Positions 1 to 8,016 of a stretch of 9,842 bases of DNA are shown here, piece after piece (the stretch's first letter is position 1; each line of letters begins with the position of its first letter). The notes under the pieces are model-generated. The model was not told the origin of the DNA. It was given only the letters and a program-made list of their open reading frames with translations, and did no database searches. The stretch lies in assembly GCA_964431285.1 (NCBI GenBank), contig CAYSJO010000032.1:1-9842 (forward strand). Reading direction: 5' to 3'. A program made the position numbers and the translations under genes. Source of the DNA: CAUZFZ01 sp964431285 (GTDB taxonomy: Bacteria > Planctomycetota > Planctomycetia > Planctomycetales > Planctomycetaceae).

Positions 1-1067
1 GAAGCCGCAATCACCTGGATCAGTCGGCGGATGTCGCAGTCATGCTGTCGGAAATCGTCAGCAAGAATGTCCAGCACATCGCGCTGATCGGATTCAGGTG
101 GATCGCCCATGTCGTCAACCGGTGCGATGTAAGGGCGGCCAAACATCAGGCCCCAGACACGATTGGCAATCGCCCGGTCGAATCGACGGTTCTGTTCGTG
201 CGTCAGCCAGACCGCGAACTTCTCGCGCGGTGAGCCTTCGCTGGGAAGCAACTCCGGATGAAACGGAACGGACGGTTCCACATCTCGATCATTCAGAGTT
301 TCGCGATCCTGCAGCGTGTATTTGCGACCCGGCTTGTCATGCACGCCAAGACCGACTTCGACCTCGCCAAACTGCGCTGCCAGACCCTCGAACTGCGATT
401 GCGTCCATTCGGCGAAAAAGTGGTCATGGCACTGAGCACAATCCAGACTCTGTCCCAGAAATGCCCGCCCGGAGCGGGCGGCCAGAACGTTCAGATCGAG
501 CTTGCCGTTGGCCTGAGTCGCTGTGATGAAGTTCGAGGCCGGGTCACCTGTCCACAGTCCTTCGGCCGTGACCATTTTTTGGACCGTGCTGTCGTACGGT
601 TCGTTCGTGGCCAGTTGATCGCTGAGCCACTTCACGAAACGGTCGCGACGAAAAATGATGAACGGCCCGTTCTCAACGCCCACGAAACATCGAGCCAGCC
701 GTTCGGCAAAGTAGTCGGCGTAACGCGTGTCTTCGAGATAGCGCGCGGTCCAGCGTTTCATTCGGTCAGGACCATCATCACGCTCGAACTGCCGGATTTC
801 TTCAAGCGAGGGAATCGTACCCATCAGAGACAGTGACAGACGCCGCAGCATCAGCATGTCGTCCGCTCGGGCAGCGGGCTGCAGTTCCAGGTCGACCCAG
901 CGAGACTGAAAGAACTCGTCTACCTGTGTGACGACTGGGCTGAGATCGTTCTCGACGTAAACGTTCGCTGCTGGATTCGCGGCGAGGTCGCTGGCTGGCT
1001 GGATGGCCCAGAAACACAGGGCCACTACGGCTGCCACAATGATCGCAGGAACGACTCGAATTCGCAT
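1..1067 (-). CDS. DUF1549/DUF1553 (PSCyt2/PSD1) exported protein, C-terminus beyond left edge
   Basis: I translated this by hand from the reverse strand: an uninterrupted frame of 355 codons runs from the ATG at 1067-1065 to the window edge, so the C-terminal part is missing. Residues 1-30 are a basic start plus a hydrophobic stretch (IIVAAVVALCFWAI), a signal peptide or membrane anchor. Residues about 45-235 match DUF1549 (PSCyt2), with the family's Cys motif CAQCHDHFFAEW at 210-221, a CxxCH of c-type haem form. From about 279 (REKFAVWLTH, then RAIANRVWGLMFGRPYIAPVDDMG) it enters DUF1553 (PSD1). Unlike the larger gene at 2583-7334 it has no N-terminal PSCyt1 domain. A GGAG (complement of 1074-1077) sits 6 nt before the ATG and supports the start. 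The family is abundant in planctomycetes, often next to DUF1501 genes, but its biochemical role is unsettled; haem binding is inferred from the motif. Confidence 0.9.
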   Translation of the reverse strand, partial: MRIRVVPAIIVAAVVALCFWAIQPASDLAANPAANVYVENDLSPVVTQVDEFFQSRWVDLELQPAARADDMLMLRRLSLSLMGTIPSLEEIRQFERDDGPDRMKRWTARYLEDTRYADYFAERLARCFVGVENGPFIIFRRDRFVKWLSDQLATNEPYDSTVQKMVTAEGLWTGDPASNFITATQANGKLDLNVLAARSGRAFLGQSLDCAQCHDHFFAEWTQSQFEGLAAQFGEVEVGLGVHDKPGRKYTLQDRETLNDRDVEPSVPFHPELLPSEGSPREKFAVWLTHEQNRRFDRAIANRVWGLMFGRPYIAPVDDMGDPPESDQRDVLDILADDFRQHDCDIRRLIQVIAA

Positions 1068-1080
1068 GGGGAGCTCCAGA

Positions 1081-1525
1081 GCCAGAGAGCATTCCAGCCG
1101 GCAGCAGGTTTACTCGGCTGGAGAAACAATTGTTTCAGGAATTCCCGTTGGTTCAAGCGCCTGCGGCAACATCCCCGTTGGCAGACTGGGGAATCGGCGC
1201 TGAGAATTCCGATCGAACAAGCCGCTGACGCTGCGCAACAGAATCCTGCCGCGCAAAGCTGAACGTTCAAACGACAGATTCCGGCCAGAGAAACCGTAAC
1301 CCCTCCAACGCCGACTCTTCGAGCTAAGCCGCGTACGCCGGATATCGCGTTGACGATGGTTGTACGGTCGGCCCGATACATTCGAAGCCGGTTTCTCAGA
1401 CCGGTTGTTCCGGCGGTATCGATTACATGACTCGTCCTCACCCGGAACTTGACGCAGCACATCGACGGGTGGCACGCGGACTCACTGCGTGGATTGCCGC
1501 GGCGCGGATTGAGCGACGCCAGCAC
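1081..1525. other. Intergenic region between divergent genes, no convincing gene
   Basis: This stretch separates the minus-strand gene starting at 1067 from the plus-strand gene starting at 1540. Open frames on the minus strand exist (for example 1110-1475 and 1025-1525), but their translations are Arg/Ser/Cys-rich, lack recognisable domains, overlap each other and look like chance frames in GC-rich DNA. The region holds a 14-bp palindrome (1123-1136), a short direct repeat CCCGTTGG at 1144-1151 and 1174-1181, and a weak CCGGT/ACCGG hairpin near 1389-1406. A TTGACG at 1350-1355 could be a -35 box for the rightward gene, but I see no good -10 box after it. Divergent promoters are expected here. 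Confidence 0.6.
1129..1156 (-). promoter_or_regulatory. Weak sigma70-like promoter candidate overlapping a perfect palindrome
   Basis: Reading leftward, TTGAAC (complement of 1151-1156) is followed after 16 nt by AACAAT (complement of 1129-1134). Each box matches the sigma70 consensus at four of six positions. The -10 box lies inside the perfect 14-bp palindrome GAAACAATTGTTTC at 1123-1136. The position would give the gene starting at 1067 a 5' leader of about 55 nt. Matches this weak occur by chance, so this is only a candidate; the palindrome is the firmer observation. Confidence 0.25.
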
Positions 1526-1531
1526 AAAGGA
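1526..1531 (+). promoter_or_regulatory. Ribosome binding site that decides the start at 1540
   Basis: AAAGGA lies 8 nt before the ATG at 1540 but only 2 nt before the in-frame TTG at 1534. The spacing favours the ATG, which removes two residues from the longest possible frame. Confidence 0.6.
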
Positions 1532-1539
1532 TTTTGAAC

Positions 1540-2493
1540 ATGCTCGTACAGCGGATGGCTTTGATGACCCTGCTCACTGTGTTCGCATGGAACACGTCGC
1601 AGGCCCAGGTGGTGCCGGGAACGGGCATCAAGATCAATGATGTCGGCGACAACTTCGAGGACCCTGATTGGGTCTACATTCCCAACTGGCCGAAAGCCAG
1701 CCAGAATCTGGACGGGAACACTCGTCCGAATCTGGGCGTCTCGAAGAATAACCGCTGGTATGAGAGCGGCTACCGTGGCCAGCCGGACATCATTCGCCGA
1801 GTTCCGACGCCGCCCGGCGGCCTGAAGGGCAGCAAGGGTTCTCTGTTGTTGCGGACGCGATTTGCCGGCATCCCGGAGATGATCACTCGTAAGCAGCAGC
1901 AGGACGACTTCCTCGCCAACGTCAACGGCATCGTCGGAGCCATCCCGGTGCAGTACTCGCCCAGCTTCGTCGTCCGTGTTTATCTCCCACCATTCGATCA
2001 GTGGGAGCAGCGAACAGGAGCCACCTTCGGAATCCGCGCTGATTGCGAAGGTCTGATGAAGGACGGAAAAGCCCGCCGCGGACTGTTCGGCATCAAACTT
2101 CCGGCCAAGCAAAAGGTCGACGCTTACTGGCCTGGTTTCTTCATCCAGTACAACTCGAAGAAGGACCCGCGGTTTGATCGCGACTCGGCACTTGTGCTGG
2201 TCCGCTGCGACGAACAGGGACGCGACCTGTTCGGTCCGTACATCTTCGAGCCGGGCTGGTGGACGTTCGGCATGTCCTTCACACCGGACAACCGTGTGCA
2301 CTACTACGCGAGTCCTGGAGTCGACCGGCTGACCAAAGCCGACTACATCACCTCGCAGCGACCGTACGGTGCGAAGACTCAGAAGATGGTCACGTTCTTC
2401 ATGAACGTCGTCACGATGGACAACGGCCGTTCGTGGTCAACTCCCTGGATCATCGATGATCCCGAGGTGTACGCCCTGCGTCGCTGGTGGTAA
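1540..2493 (+). CDS. Secreted hypothetical protein of a planctomycete-type family
   Basis: The product has 317 residues. Residues 1-22 form a signal peptide (basic start, core LMTLLTVFAW, likely cleavage after SQA), so the protein is exported through Sec. The mature part opens with a D/N-rich segment (NDVGDNFEDPDWVYIPNWPK) and then has a beta-rich, aromatic composition. Motifs include SFVVRVYLPPFDQWEQRTGATFGIR, given here only as its start SFVVRVYLPPF, then YWPGFFIQYNSK, PGWWTFGMSFTPD, VHYYASPGVD and a conserved-looking end SWSTPWIIDDPEVYAL. From memory, similar proteins recur in planctomycete genomes as uncharacterised secreted proteins. The WWTFGMSFTPD...VHYYASPG pattern recalls concanavalin-like jelly-roll folds, but that is inference. 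I see no catalytic motif or membrane anchor. The gene stands alone, read towards a strong terminator 30 nt downstream of its stop. Confidence 0.85.
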   Translation: MLVQRMALMTLLTVFAWNTSQAQVVPGTGIKINDVGDNFEDPDWVYIPNWPKASQNLDGNTRPNLGVSKNNRWYESGYRGQPDIIRRVPTPPGGLKGSKGSLLLRTRFAGIPEMITRKQQQDDFLANVNGIVGAIPVQYSPSFVVRVYLPPFDQWEQRTGATFGIRADCEGLMKDGKARRGLFGIKLPAKQKVDAYWPGFFIQYNSKKDPRFDRDSALVLVRCDEQGRDLFGPYIFEPGWWTFGMSFTPDNRVHYYASPGVDRLTKADYITSQRPYGAKTQKMVTFFMNVVTMDNGRSWSTPWIIDDPEVYALRRWW

Positions 2494-2522
2494 GCCAACT
2501 CGCTGGCGTTACTTAAGAAACC

Positions 2523-2559
2523 AAGCCCGGCTGGACGCTGTGTCCAGCCGGGCTTTTTT
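2523..2559 (+). terminator. Rho-independent terminator between convergent genes
   Basis: A perfect 14-bp stem (AAGCCCGGCTGGAC at 2523-2536 paired with GTCCAGCCGGGCTT at 2542-2555) encloses a 5-nt loop GCTGT, followed by a run of six T (2554-2559). It lies 30 nt after the stop of the plus-strand gene. The hairpin also lies 24-60 nt beyond the stop of the convergent minus-strand gene at 2583. In that direction it is followed by TTGGTTTC, a poorer T tract, so bidirectional use is possible but weaker. Confidence 0.92.
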
Positions 2560-2582
2560 ATTGATCCGTCTGGCGGTCAACG

Positions 2583-5500
2583 TCAATGATTGAACAGGAA
2601 CTCAGGCGTGTTGATCAGTGCCCACGTCAGGTCCTGAGCTGTGGTCAATCGTAGACTCACAAGCTGTTTGTCACTGGATTCGACATCCTTGCGCAGTTGC
2701 AGCAGTCGCGGATCATCCGGCACCGGCCGACTGACGAATGCCAGTGATTTCTTTCGCTGGGTCACGCCCGGATCTTCGGGAACGGGTGACTTTGCGGTGG
2801 CAACGGCTTTCTGCTGGTTGACCAGCCCGGCATCTGATTTCTGGAACCAGGTCCCCACAGTTTTCTTCTGCTCGTCGGTCTTTTCTTCCTCTGGAGTCGC
2901 CGCGATTGTCTGCAGACTCTGCGGTAGGCTCAGGCCCGGCGTCTTCTGTGTCGTGGCTGAAATGCGGAATCGACCCAGCAGATGTTCTTTGGCCGAATGG
3001 TTCTGATGGATGACGAACTTGAGCACTGTGCCTTCATCCGAGCCAACTGGAGCCTTCGCCTCGAACGTTGCCCAGTGAATCACACCACCAGCATTGGCGA
3101 TAGCCCATGAATTCTGGTTGCCTGCGTTACCGTCGATCGCCAGAGCGACATTGAATCCGGTCTGCAGGAAGTCGGCCCTGGCATTTTGCAGGGCGACCTT
3201 CTTCAGATCTTTGGACTCCAGCAACGACGCAGCCTGAACTTCGAATTCTGTTACGACAAAGTTGCCATTCTCCGGAATGCCCGGGCCAATGCCCTTCTCT
3301 TTCTTGTAGGGAATCGCTTCGACTCGAAACGCGGTGATGCCTTTCAGAGTGGTCTCCATCGTGATCGTGTACGACCCCTGATTAGCCTTGCCCGTCGCCT
3401 GGATGGAGCCGTCTTCCTGTTTTTCCAGCTTGACGTTCCCGGTCGCAGCCAAGGTGCCCGGTTCCAGTACGTGCCACTCAACATTGCCGTGCTTCTTCAG
3501 GAATGCAGCCGACTTCACGGCCAGCGCTTCCTGGTACTTCTTCAAGCTTGTCTCTGCGGCGGCAATCTTCTGCTCCCGCTGCTTTGCAAGTTCTGCCAGC
3601 TTCGGTTCGATCTGTGTCTGATACGCCGCCAGATCGGATGTTGCCGACGCAATGGCATCCTCTCGCTGTTTTTCCAGTTTCGGTTTCTGCTCAGTCCACC
3701 ATGTTTCCCGGTTGCCGCGTTGCGCCACAAGCTCTTCGTGGTCGCCCTTCACAGCCGCCATGGAAGCCAGCACGAGATCGATTTCCTCGTCGCTTGCCTG
3801 CCGGTTCAGAACGCGCAGGAAGATGGCATTCATCAGCTTTCGGTCATTGGCTTCGGCAGAGACCAGCTTCGTGAGCGCGTTGGCCGGATCGGAAATGGCA
3901 TTTCCAAGCGTCGGTCCGCTAACCAGTGCCATGACCGGACCAAGAGCCACTCCGGCGGAACGTTCGCATTCACAGGAACTCTCACGAGCCGGACGTCCGA
4001 AGTTGGCCAGGAAACCATCCGGAAGTTTGACGCCCGCATCCGGAATCTGAGCCGCTCGTGTTCCCGGTGGCACGCCGGGAATCTTCGGTTGCGAACCGGT
4101 TACGGCATGAATCGCGTCGAACAGGACTTCAGCAGTCAGCCGTTTCGGAACAGCGTGTGAGTAATTCGTCTTGTCGTCGACATTCCACTCGTTCGTTGCC
4201 ATCGTCAACTGGTAAGTGCGTGATCGGCAGACGGTACGCATCAACTCACGGACGTTGAAGCCGCCTTCGACAAACTGCTTTGTCAGGTCATCCAGCAGTT
4301 CGGGATTTGTGGGCGGGTTTCCAGCGCGGATGTCATCAAGCGGTTCGATGAGTCCGATGCCCATCAGATATCCCCACACGCGATTCACATAGCTCTTCGC
4401 AAAATACGGATTGTCCGGAGACGTGATCCACGCGGCCAGTTGCTGACGACGTGATGCATCCTCCGGGGCTTCGAAGTCGCACTCGAACGGAAACTGCGGG
4501 GGAGTTACCGCGCCGGTGCGGTCGTGAGTGATGTCACCAGCCTTCTTGTCGAACACCACCTCGTACAATGGCTTGGCACCTTCGACCGCTGTGCCACCAA
4601 TGCGGTTCTTGCCGGACGCGGGATCCGCTTTCAGTCCGAACTGAGCGAAGAACGCAGCCGTTTCGTAGTACTGATCCTGAGTCCAACGCTCGAACGGGTG
4701 ATCGTGGCACTTGTTGCAGTTGAAGCGGACGGCCAGCCACAGATGGGTGGTGTTCTCCATCGTTTCGGCTGGCTTGCGCGTGATCTTGTAGTACGCCGCC
4801 GGCGGATTGTCCTTGTTGGAACCGCTGGCAGTCAGAACCTTGCGAGCGAACTCGTCATAGGGTGTGTTGGACGCGATCTCGTTCCGAATCCAGTCGCGGA
4901 ACGCCTTCGATCCCTGCGGTGCCAGGAATTTCCGATTCACCTGCAGCAGGTCGGCCCACTTGTTTGACCAGTGATCGATGAACTCGTCCGTGCCGATCAG
5001 CTTGTCGATCAGAGCGTATCGCTTTTCCTGCGTCGCGGTCTTGTCTGTGATGAATGCCTGGACGGCTTCGGCCGACGGTGGCAGACCGGTCAGGTCAAGA
5101 TAGACGCGACGGATGAATTCCGAATCGTTGCACAGTCCGGAGGGAAGAATCTTCATCCGCTCGAGCTTGCGCGACACGTGTCCGTCAACGAAGTTCCACT
5201 CTTCGGGTGCCTGCCATGTGAATCCGCTGCGGTCACCCATCACGGTGACCGTTGTGGCGTCATAGCGACCTTCGAAGCGGGCAAGAACCGGAGCTTCGCC
5301 ACGTCGTTCGGTCGTTACGAGGCCCGTCGAATCGGCGGTGGCAACGTCACTGTTTCCACTGTCGATGAACGCCTCCGCCGTCACGTCGACCACGACTCCG
5401 TCGCCATAGGTGGCCAGCACCTGCATCTGCTGAGTGCCACCGAGTTTCTGGACCACGGGATTCTTCGGCTTCAACTCGATGGACACGACGCGTGCGGCAT

Positions 5501-7334
5501 CGAGATTGAGTTTCGCACCACCGCCGATCCAGTCAGCAATGACCCTGTAGTACTCGGAACCATGCGGAGTGACCTGTCCGCCCACATGCGGAATCGCTCC
5601 GGTTGCCTTTAGCAACATCAGGCTGCTGTCCGGGTCGGCGATGTTTGCGCGGCGGGACTTCAGTTCGTCGGTGAAAGCGCGCGTGTCGTACAGCGGGTCG
5701 TATCCGCGGAGCGACAACTTGAAACCGGCTTTGCCGTCTTTGGCTCCGTGACACGTTCCCGCGTTGCAACCCAGCTTCGACAGAACGGGCATCACGTCAC
5801 GGATGTAGTCCACCTCGGCGATCTCTCGCGTTACTTCTTCGAGCGGGACGGAAACAAATTCGGTCGTTGGCTTGCCGCTTTCCGTTTCGTAAATGCGGAC
5901 CTTTCCGTTGGATCCAGCTGTCACAACATGCTTGCCGTCTGGTGTAAATCGGACTGCATAAATCCCGGAATCTTCAACTTCGATTTTCGCCACGACCGGC
6001 AGTGGTTTTTTCTGGTACGCAGCGAGCTTCTTCTTTTCCGGGTCGGACTGAGACATCACTCGCTTCTGCAGGATGGCCTTGATGTCCGCCGGTGCGTTCG
6101 TGTCGACGTCGGTGTCATAGACAATGATGTCGCCTTTGCCATCGAGACTGCTGCCGGCGACTGCGCGGCGTCCATCGGCGCTGTAGTCGACTCCGAAGAC
6201 GCGACCACGGAGTGGTGCCAGTTCACGGATCAGATTCGCGTTGTCTCCGATGACCCGTTTGGTGATCCGGAAGATACGGAACAGTTTTGGCACTCCGTCC
6301 GCCCCACCGACAATGATTTCGTCGCGCGTCGGGTGCGTGTCGACTGTTGCCACGCCACCCTTGAGTGCGCCTGGAGTAATCGACGTGACGTTATCGATGA
6401 ATCGCTGCGTCTCGACGTGAGTCAGTTTGGCCGTGCGATCGCGACCAACGGAGATGACATGATCTCCTGACGGGTTCCAGACGGTGTCCAGAATCCACCC
6501 ATTGGCGGCTCCGTTGAACAACACCTGCTCGCCGGTATCGGCTTTGATCGCTCGCAACGTGTTGTCCGCACATCCGTAAGCGATACGTGTCCCATCCGGC
6601 GACCAGCTCGCACCATACAGAGTGTCAAAGGTGTTGCTGTGCGACAGGAGCAGTTCCTGCTTTGCCACGTCCCAGACCTGAACCTCACCCATGCGACCCG
6701 GCTTGCCACCGGCAGTCGCCAGCTTTGTTCCATCGGGAGAAAAACGAACGGATTCGATTCGCTCGGACAGACCAATCAATCGGCCAACCAATTCCGACCC
6801 ATCCGACTTATGCAGAAGGACTTCGTTGTAGCCGGCGACCGCGATCAGCGCACCGTCCGGTGACACATCGACCGATGTGACCACTGGAGGCAGCGTATAC
6901 TTCGGCGGGTTGTCTTTGTCGTATCGGACTTCAGCGTTCTCAGGTGTGTCGTTCTCGGCTCCCTGTTCGATCCACTTGCGGACGAGTTCGATTTCGCTGT
7001 CATGCAACGGCGACTTGCCCTTGGGCATTTCAGCCTTGCCGTCTTCGGGTGTGATCAGCTGCACGAGGTAGCTGTCGTCCGGCTTACCGGGAACGACTGC
7101 TGGCTCTTCACTTTCACCAGGCTTCATCAGCAGTTCGAACGACGTCATCTGATACGAGCCGCTGGTCTTGGCAGGCTGATGACATCCCTGGCAATGTGCC
7201 TGAAAGATGGGTCGCACCTGTCGGTAGAAGCTGACCTTGTCGGAGTCGGCATCTGGGGCATCTTCAGCCAGGACAGGAATGGCGACACTCAGCGCGAACG
7301 CAGAGACGAGCAGATGAGAGAATCGAGCGTTCAT
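2583..7334 (-). CDS. Giant exported PSCyt1 / WD40-like / Big2 / DUF1549 / DUF1553 protein with inserted coiled-coil and discoidin-like module
   Basis: The product has 1583 residues from the ATG at 7334-7332, chosen because a clean signal peptide follows (residues 1-23, cleavage after VLA); the frame also extends to a TTG at 7388. Domains: planctomycete cytochrome c PSCyt1 at about 35-135 with CQGCH at 48-52; WD40-like beta-propeller repeats at about 150-490, with recurring SPDG/TPDG turns; a second cytochrome-like segment with CNAGTCHG at 523-530; a Big2-like Ig domain at about 616-700; DUF1549 at about 715-902 with CNKCHDHPFE at 873-882; DUF1553 from about 961 to 1192. Then come a Lys/Glu/Gln-rich coiled coil (about 1194-1280), a beta-rich discoidin-like module (about 1285-1462, ending GRFRISAT), a P/E/K-rich linker, and the usual DUF1553 tail AQDLTWALINTPEFLFNH. 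Covalent haem at the CxxCH sites and a role in envelope redox chemistry or polymer use are inferred; no member function is certain. No frameshift is seen. Confidence 0.93.
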   Translation of the reverse strand: MNARFSHLLVSAFALSVAIPVLAEDAPDADSDKVSFYRQVRPIFQAHCQGCHQPAKTSGSYQMTSFELLMKPGESEEPAVVPGKPDDSYLVQLITPEDGKAEMPKGKSPLHDSEIELVRKWIEQGAENDTPENAEVRYDKDNPPKYTLPPVVTSVDVSPDGALIAVAGYNEVLLHKSDGSELVGRLIGLSERIESVRFSPDGTKLATAGGKPGRMGEVQVWDVAKQELLLSHSNTFDTLYGASWSPDGTRIAYGCADNTLRAIKADTGEQVLFNGAANGWILDTVWNPSGDHVISVGRDRTAKLTHVETQRFIDNVTSITPGALKGGVATVDTHPTRDEIIVGGADGVPKLFRIFRITKRVIGDNANLIRELAPLRGRVFGVDYSADGRRAVAGSSLDGKGDIIVYDTDVDTNAPADIKAILQKRVMSQSDPEKKKLAAYQKKPLPVVAKIEVEDSGIYAVRFTPDGKHVVTAGSNGKVRIYETESGKPTTEFVSVPLEEVTREIAEVDYIRDVMPVLSKLGCNAGTCHGAKDGKAGFKLSLRGYDPLYDTRAFTDELKSRRANIADPDSSLMLLKATGAIPHVGGQVTPHGSEYYRVIADWIGGGAKLNLDAARVVSIELKPKNPVVQKLGGTQQMQVLATYGDGVVVDVTAEAFIDSGNSDVATADSTGLVTTERRGEAPVLARFEGRYDATTVTVMGDRSGFTWQAPEEWNFVDGHVSRKLERMKILPSGLCNDSEFIRRVYLDLTGLPPSAEAVQAFITDKTATQEKRYALIDKLIGTDEFIDHWSNKWADLLQVNRKFLAPQGSKAFRDWIRNEIASNTPYDEFARKVLTASGSNKDNPPAAYYKITRKPAETMENTTHLWLAVRFNCNKCHDHPFERWTQDQYYETAAFFAQFGLKADPASGKNRIGGTAVEGAKPLYEVVFDKKAGDITHDRTGAVTPPQFPFECDFEAPEDASRRQQLAAWITSPDNPYFAKSYVNRVWGYLMGIGLIEPLDDIRAGNPPTNPELLDDLTKQFVEGGFNVRELMRTVCRSRTYQLTMATNEWNVDDKTNYSHAVPKRLTAEVLFDAIHAVTGSQPKIPGVPPGTRAAQIPDAGVKLPDGFLANFGRPARESSCECERSAGVALGPVMALVSGPTLGNAISDPANALTKLVSAEANDRKLMNAIFLRVLNRQASDEEIDLVLASMAAVKGDHEELVAQRGNRETWWTEQKPKLEKQREDAIASATSDLAAYQTQIEPKLAELAKQREQKIAAAETSLKKYQEALAVKSAAFLKKHGNVEWHVLEPGTLAATGNVKLEKQEDGSIQATGKANQGSYTITMETTLKGITAFRVEAIPYKKEKGIGPGIPENGNFVVTEFEVQAASLLESKDLKKVALQNARADFLQTGFNVALAIDGNAGNQNSWAIANAGGVIHWATFEAKAPVGSDEGTVLKFVIHQNHSAKEHLLGRFRISATTQKTPGLSLPQSLQTIAATPEEEKTDEQKKTVGTWFQKSDAGLVNQQKAVATAKSPVPEDPGVTQRKKSLAFVSRPVPDDPRLLQLRKDVESSDKQLVSLRLTTAQDLTWALINTPEFLFNH

Positions 7335-7597
7335 GGCGTTACCCTGTGACGTCCCCGAGGCACACACGGTGCAACGTGAACTGGTCAACGAGCATATCGG
7401 AGTAAGTCTGGCCTGCAGGAAGGAGTCGCTCGGTGCGACATGCAGACCTGAGAGGGAGGCTCAATCCCTGAAGCTACCACTTCGATTTCGGAACCGCAAC
7501 CTCCTGTCGGCGCAGTGCCACCAATGCTGGGCAGCGACGGGTCGACGCAACCGGATTCGGCCGAGAATGTGGAGTTCTGGCCGGCCCGCAAACAGTC

Positions 7598-7912
7598 CTA
7601 TTCGTCGATCGGACGTGAGTCCAGAGGCTGATCCGCCGACGCGTTCCGTGGGGGCGGAGACTGGGCATTCTGAGCAGCCCGGAATGCTTCCAATGGACTG
7701 GATTTGCCCGTCACAATCGGGGGAGGATTGCAGTCGCACTGGCCGTCCTCCATATCGATGAATCCAAACGCGGCCGGCCTGCCGTGAAGCTGATTCACTG
7801 TCGATGATGAAACGGCGGAACGAACGTCGGAGTGCGTCTCCGATTGAGAACATCCAAATGGAATGATGATTGACAGGAGCGCAACCGTCAGAAGACTGGG
7901 TAATCTCTGCAT
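7598..7912 (-). CDS. Small lipoprotein, unknown function
   Basis: The product has 104 residues. The N-terminus MQRLPSLLTVALLSIIIPFGCSQSE is a type II signal sequence: one basic residue, a hydrophobic core and a lipobox-like PFGC with the lipidated Cys at 21. The mature protein is only about 84 residues, hydrophilic and Pro/Ser/Ala-rich, with a CDC pair in the segment DGQCDCNPPPIVTGK and no domain I recognise. GGAG (complement of 7921-7924) lies 8 nt before the ATG, which supports the start. The next gene on the same strand starts 264 nt downstream at 7334, and no terminator is visible between them, so co-transcription is possible but not shown. The 263 bp between them show no credible gene. 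Confidence 0.75.
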   Translation of the reverse strand: MQRLPSLLTVALLSIIIPFGCSQSETHSDVRSAVSSSTVNQLHGRPAAFGFIDMEDGQCDCNPPPIVTGKSSPLEAFRAAQNAQSPPPRNASADQPLDSRPIDE

Positions 7913-7929
7913 TTGGGTGGCTCCACGGT

Positions 7930-7989
7930 GAGAACAATGTCGTCCTCAATGCTACCACTGCAGGTTGACGGTTACCACATTGTGTTCTC
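7930..7989. repeat. Imperfect inverted repeat in the divergent promoter region
   Basis: GAGAACAATGT at 7930-7940 is the reverse complement of ACATTGTGTTCTC at 7977-7989 apart from a two-base insertion in the right arm. The arms flank the -35 box of the candidate rightward promoter, and the right arm reaches into its -10 box. This is an operator-like arrangement, but no regulator is encoded nearby. Confidence 0.45.
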
Positions 7990-7993
7990 TGAT
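7965..7993 (+). promoter_or_regulatory. Candidate sigma70 promoter for the gene at 8017
   Basis: TTGACG (7965-7970) is followed after a 17-nt spacer by TCTGAT (7988-7993), matching the -35 and -10 consensus at five and four of six positions. The expected transcription start near 8000 gives a short leader that still contains the GGGAG ribosome binding site at 8006-8010. Confidence 0.45.
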
Positions 7994-8016
7994 CTTGTGG
8001 CTGACGGGAGCGATAC

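Noticed and set aside
1144..1181. Direct repeat CCCGTTGG spaced 30 bp apart
   Set aside because: Two copies of eight bases are expected by chance in a region of this size; no third copy or pattern was seen.
1025..1525. Overlapping minus-strand frames (121 and 166 codons) in the left intergenic region
   Set aside because: The translations are Arg- and Cys-rich and unlike each other or any family; the longer one runs into the verified DUF1549 gene in the wrong frame.
1438..2301. Long minus-strand open frame (287 codons) opposite the secreted protein gene
   Set aside because: It is antisense to a well supported gene with signal peptide, ribosome binding site and terminator; its translation is Arg/Ala/Val-rich with no domain.
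3186..4160. Plus-strand open frame of 324 codons inside the large minus-strand gene
   Set aside because: The minus-strand frame here encodes the recognisable DUF1553 domain and coiled coil; the opposite frame has no motif and reflects codon bias.
7335..7388. Upstream extension of the large gene to a TTG at 7388
   Set aside because: It would place 18 polar residues before the signal peptide; the ATG at 7334 gives a normal Sec signal directly.
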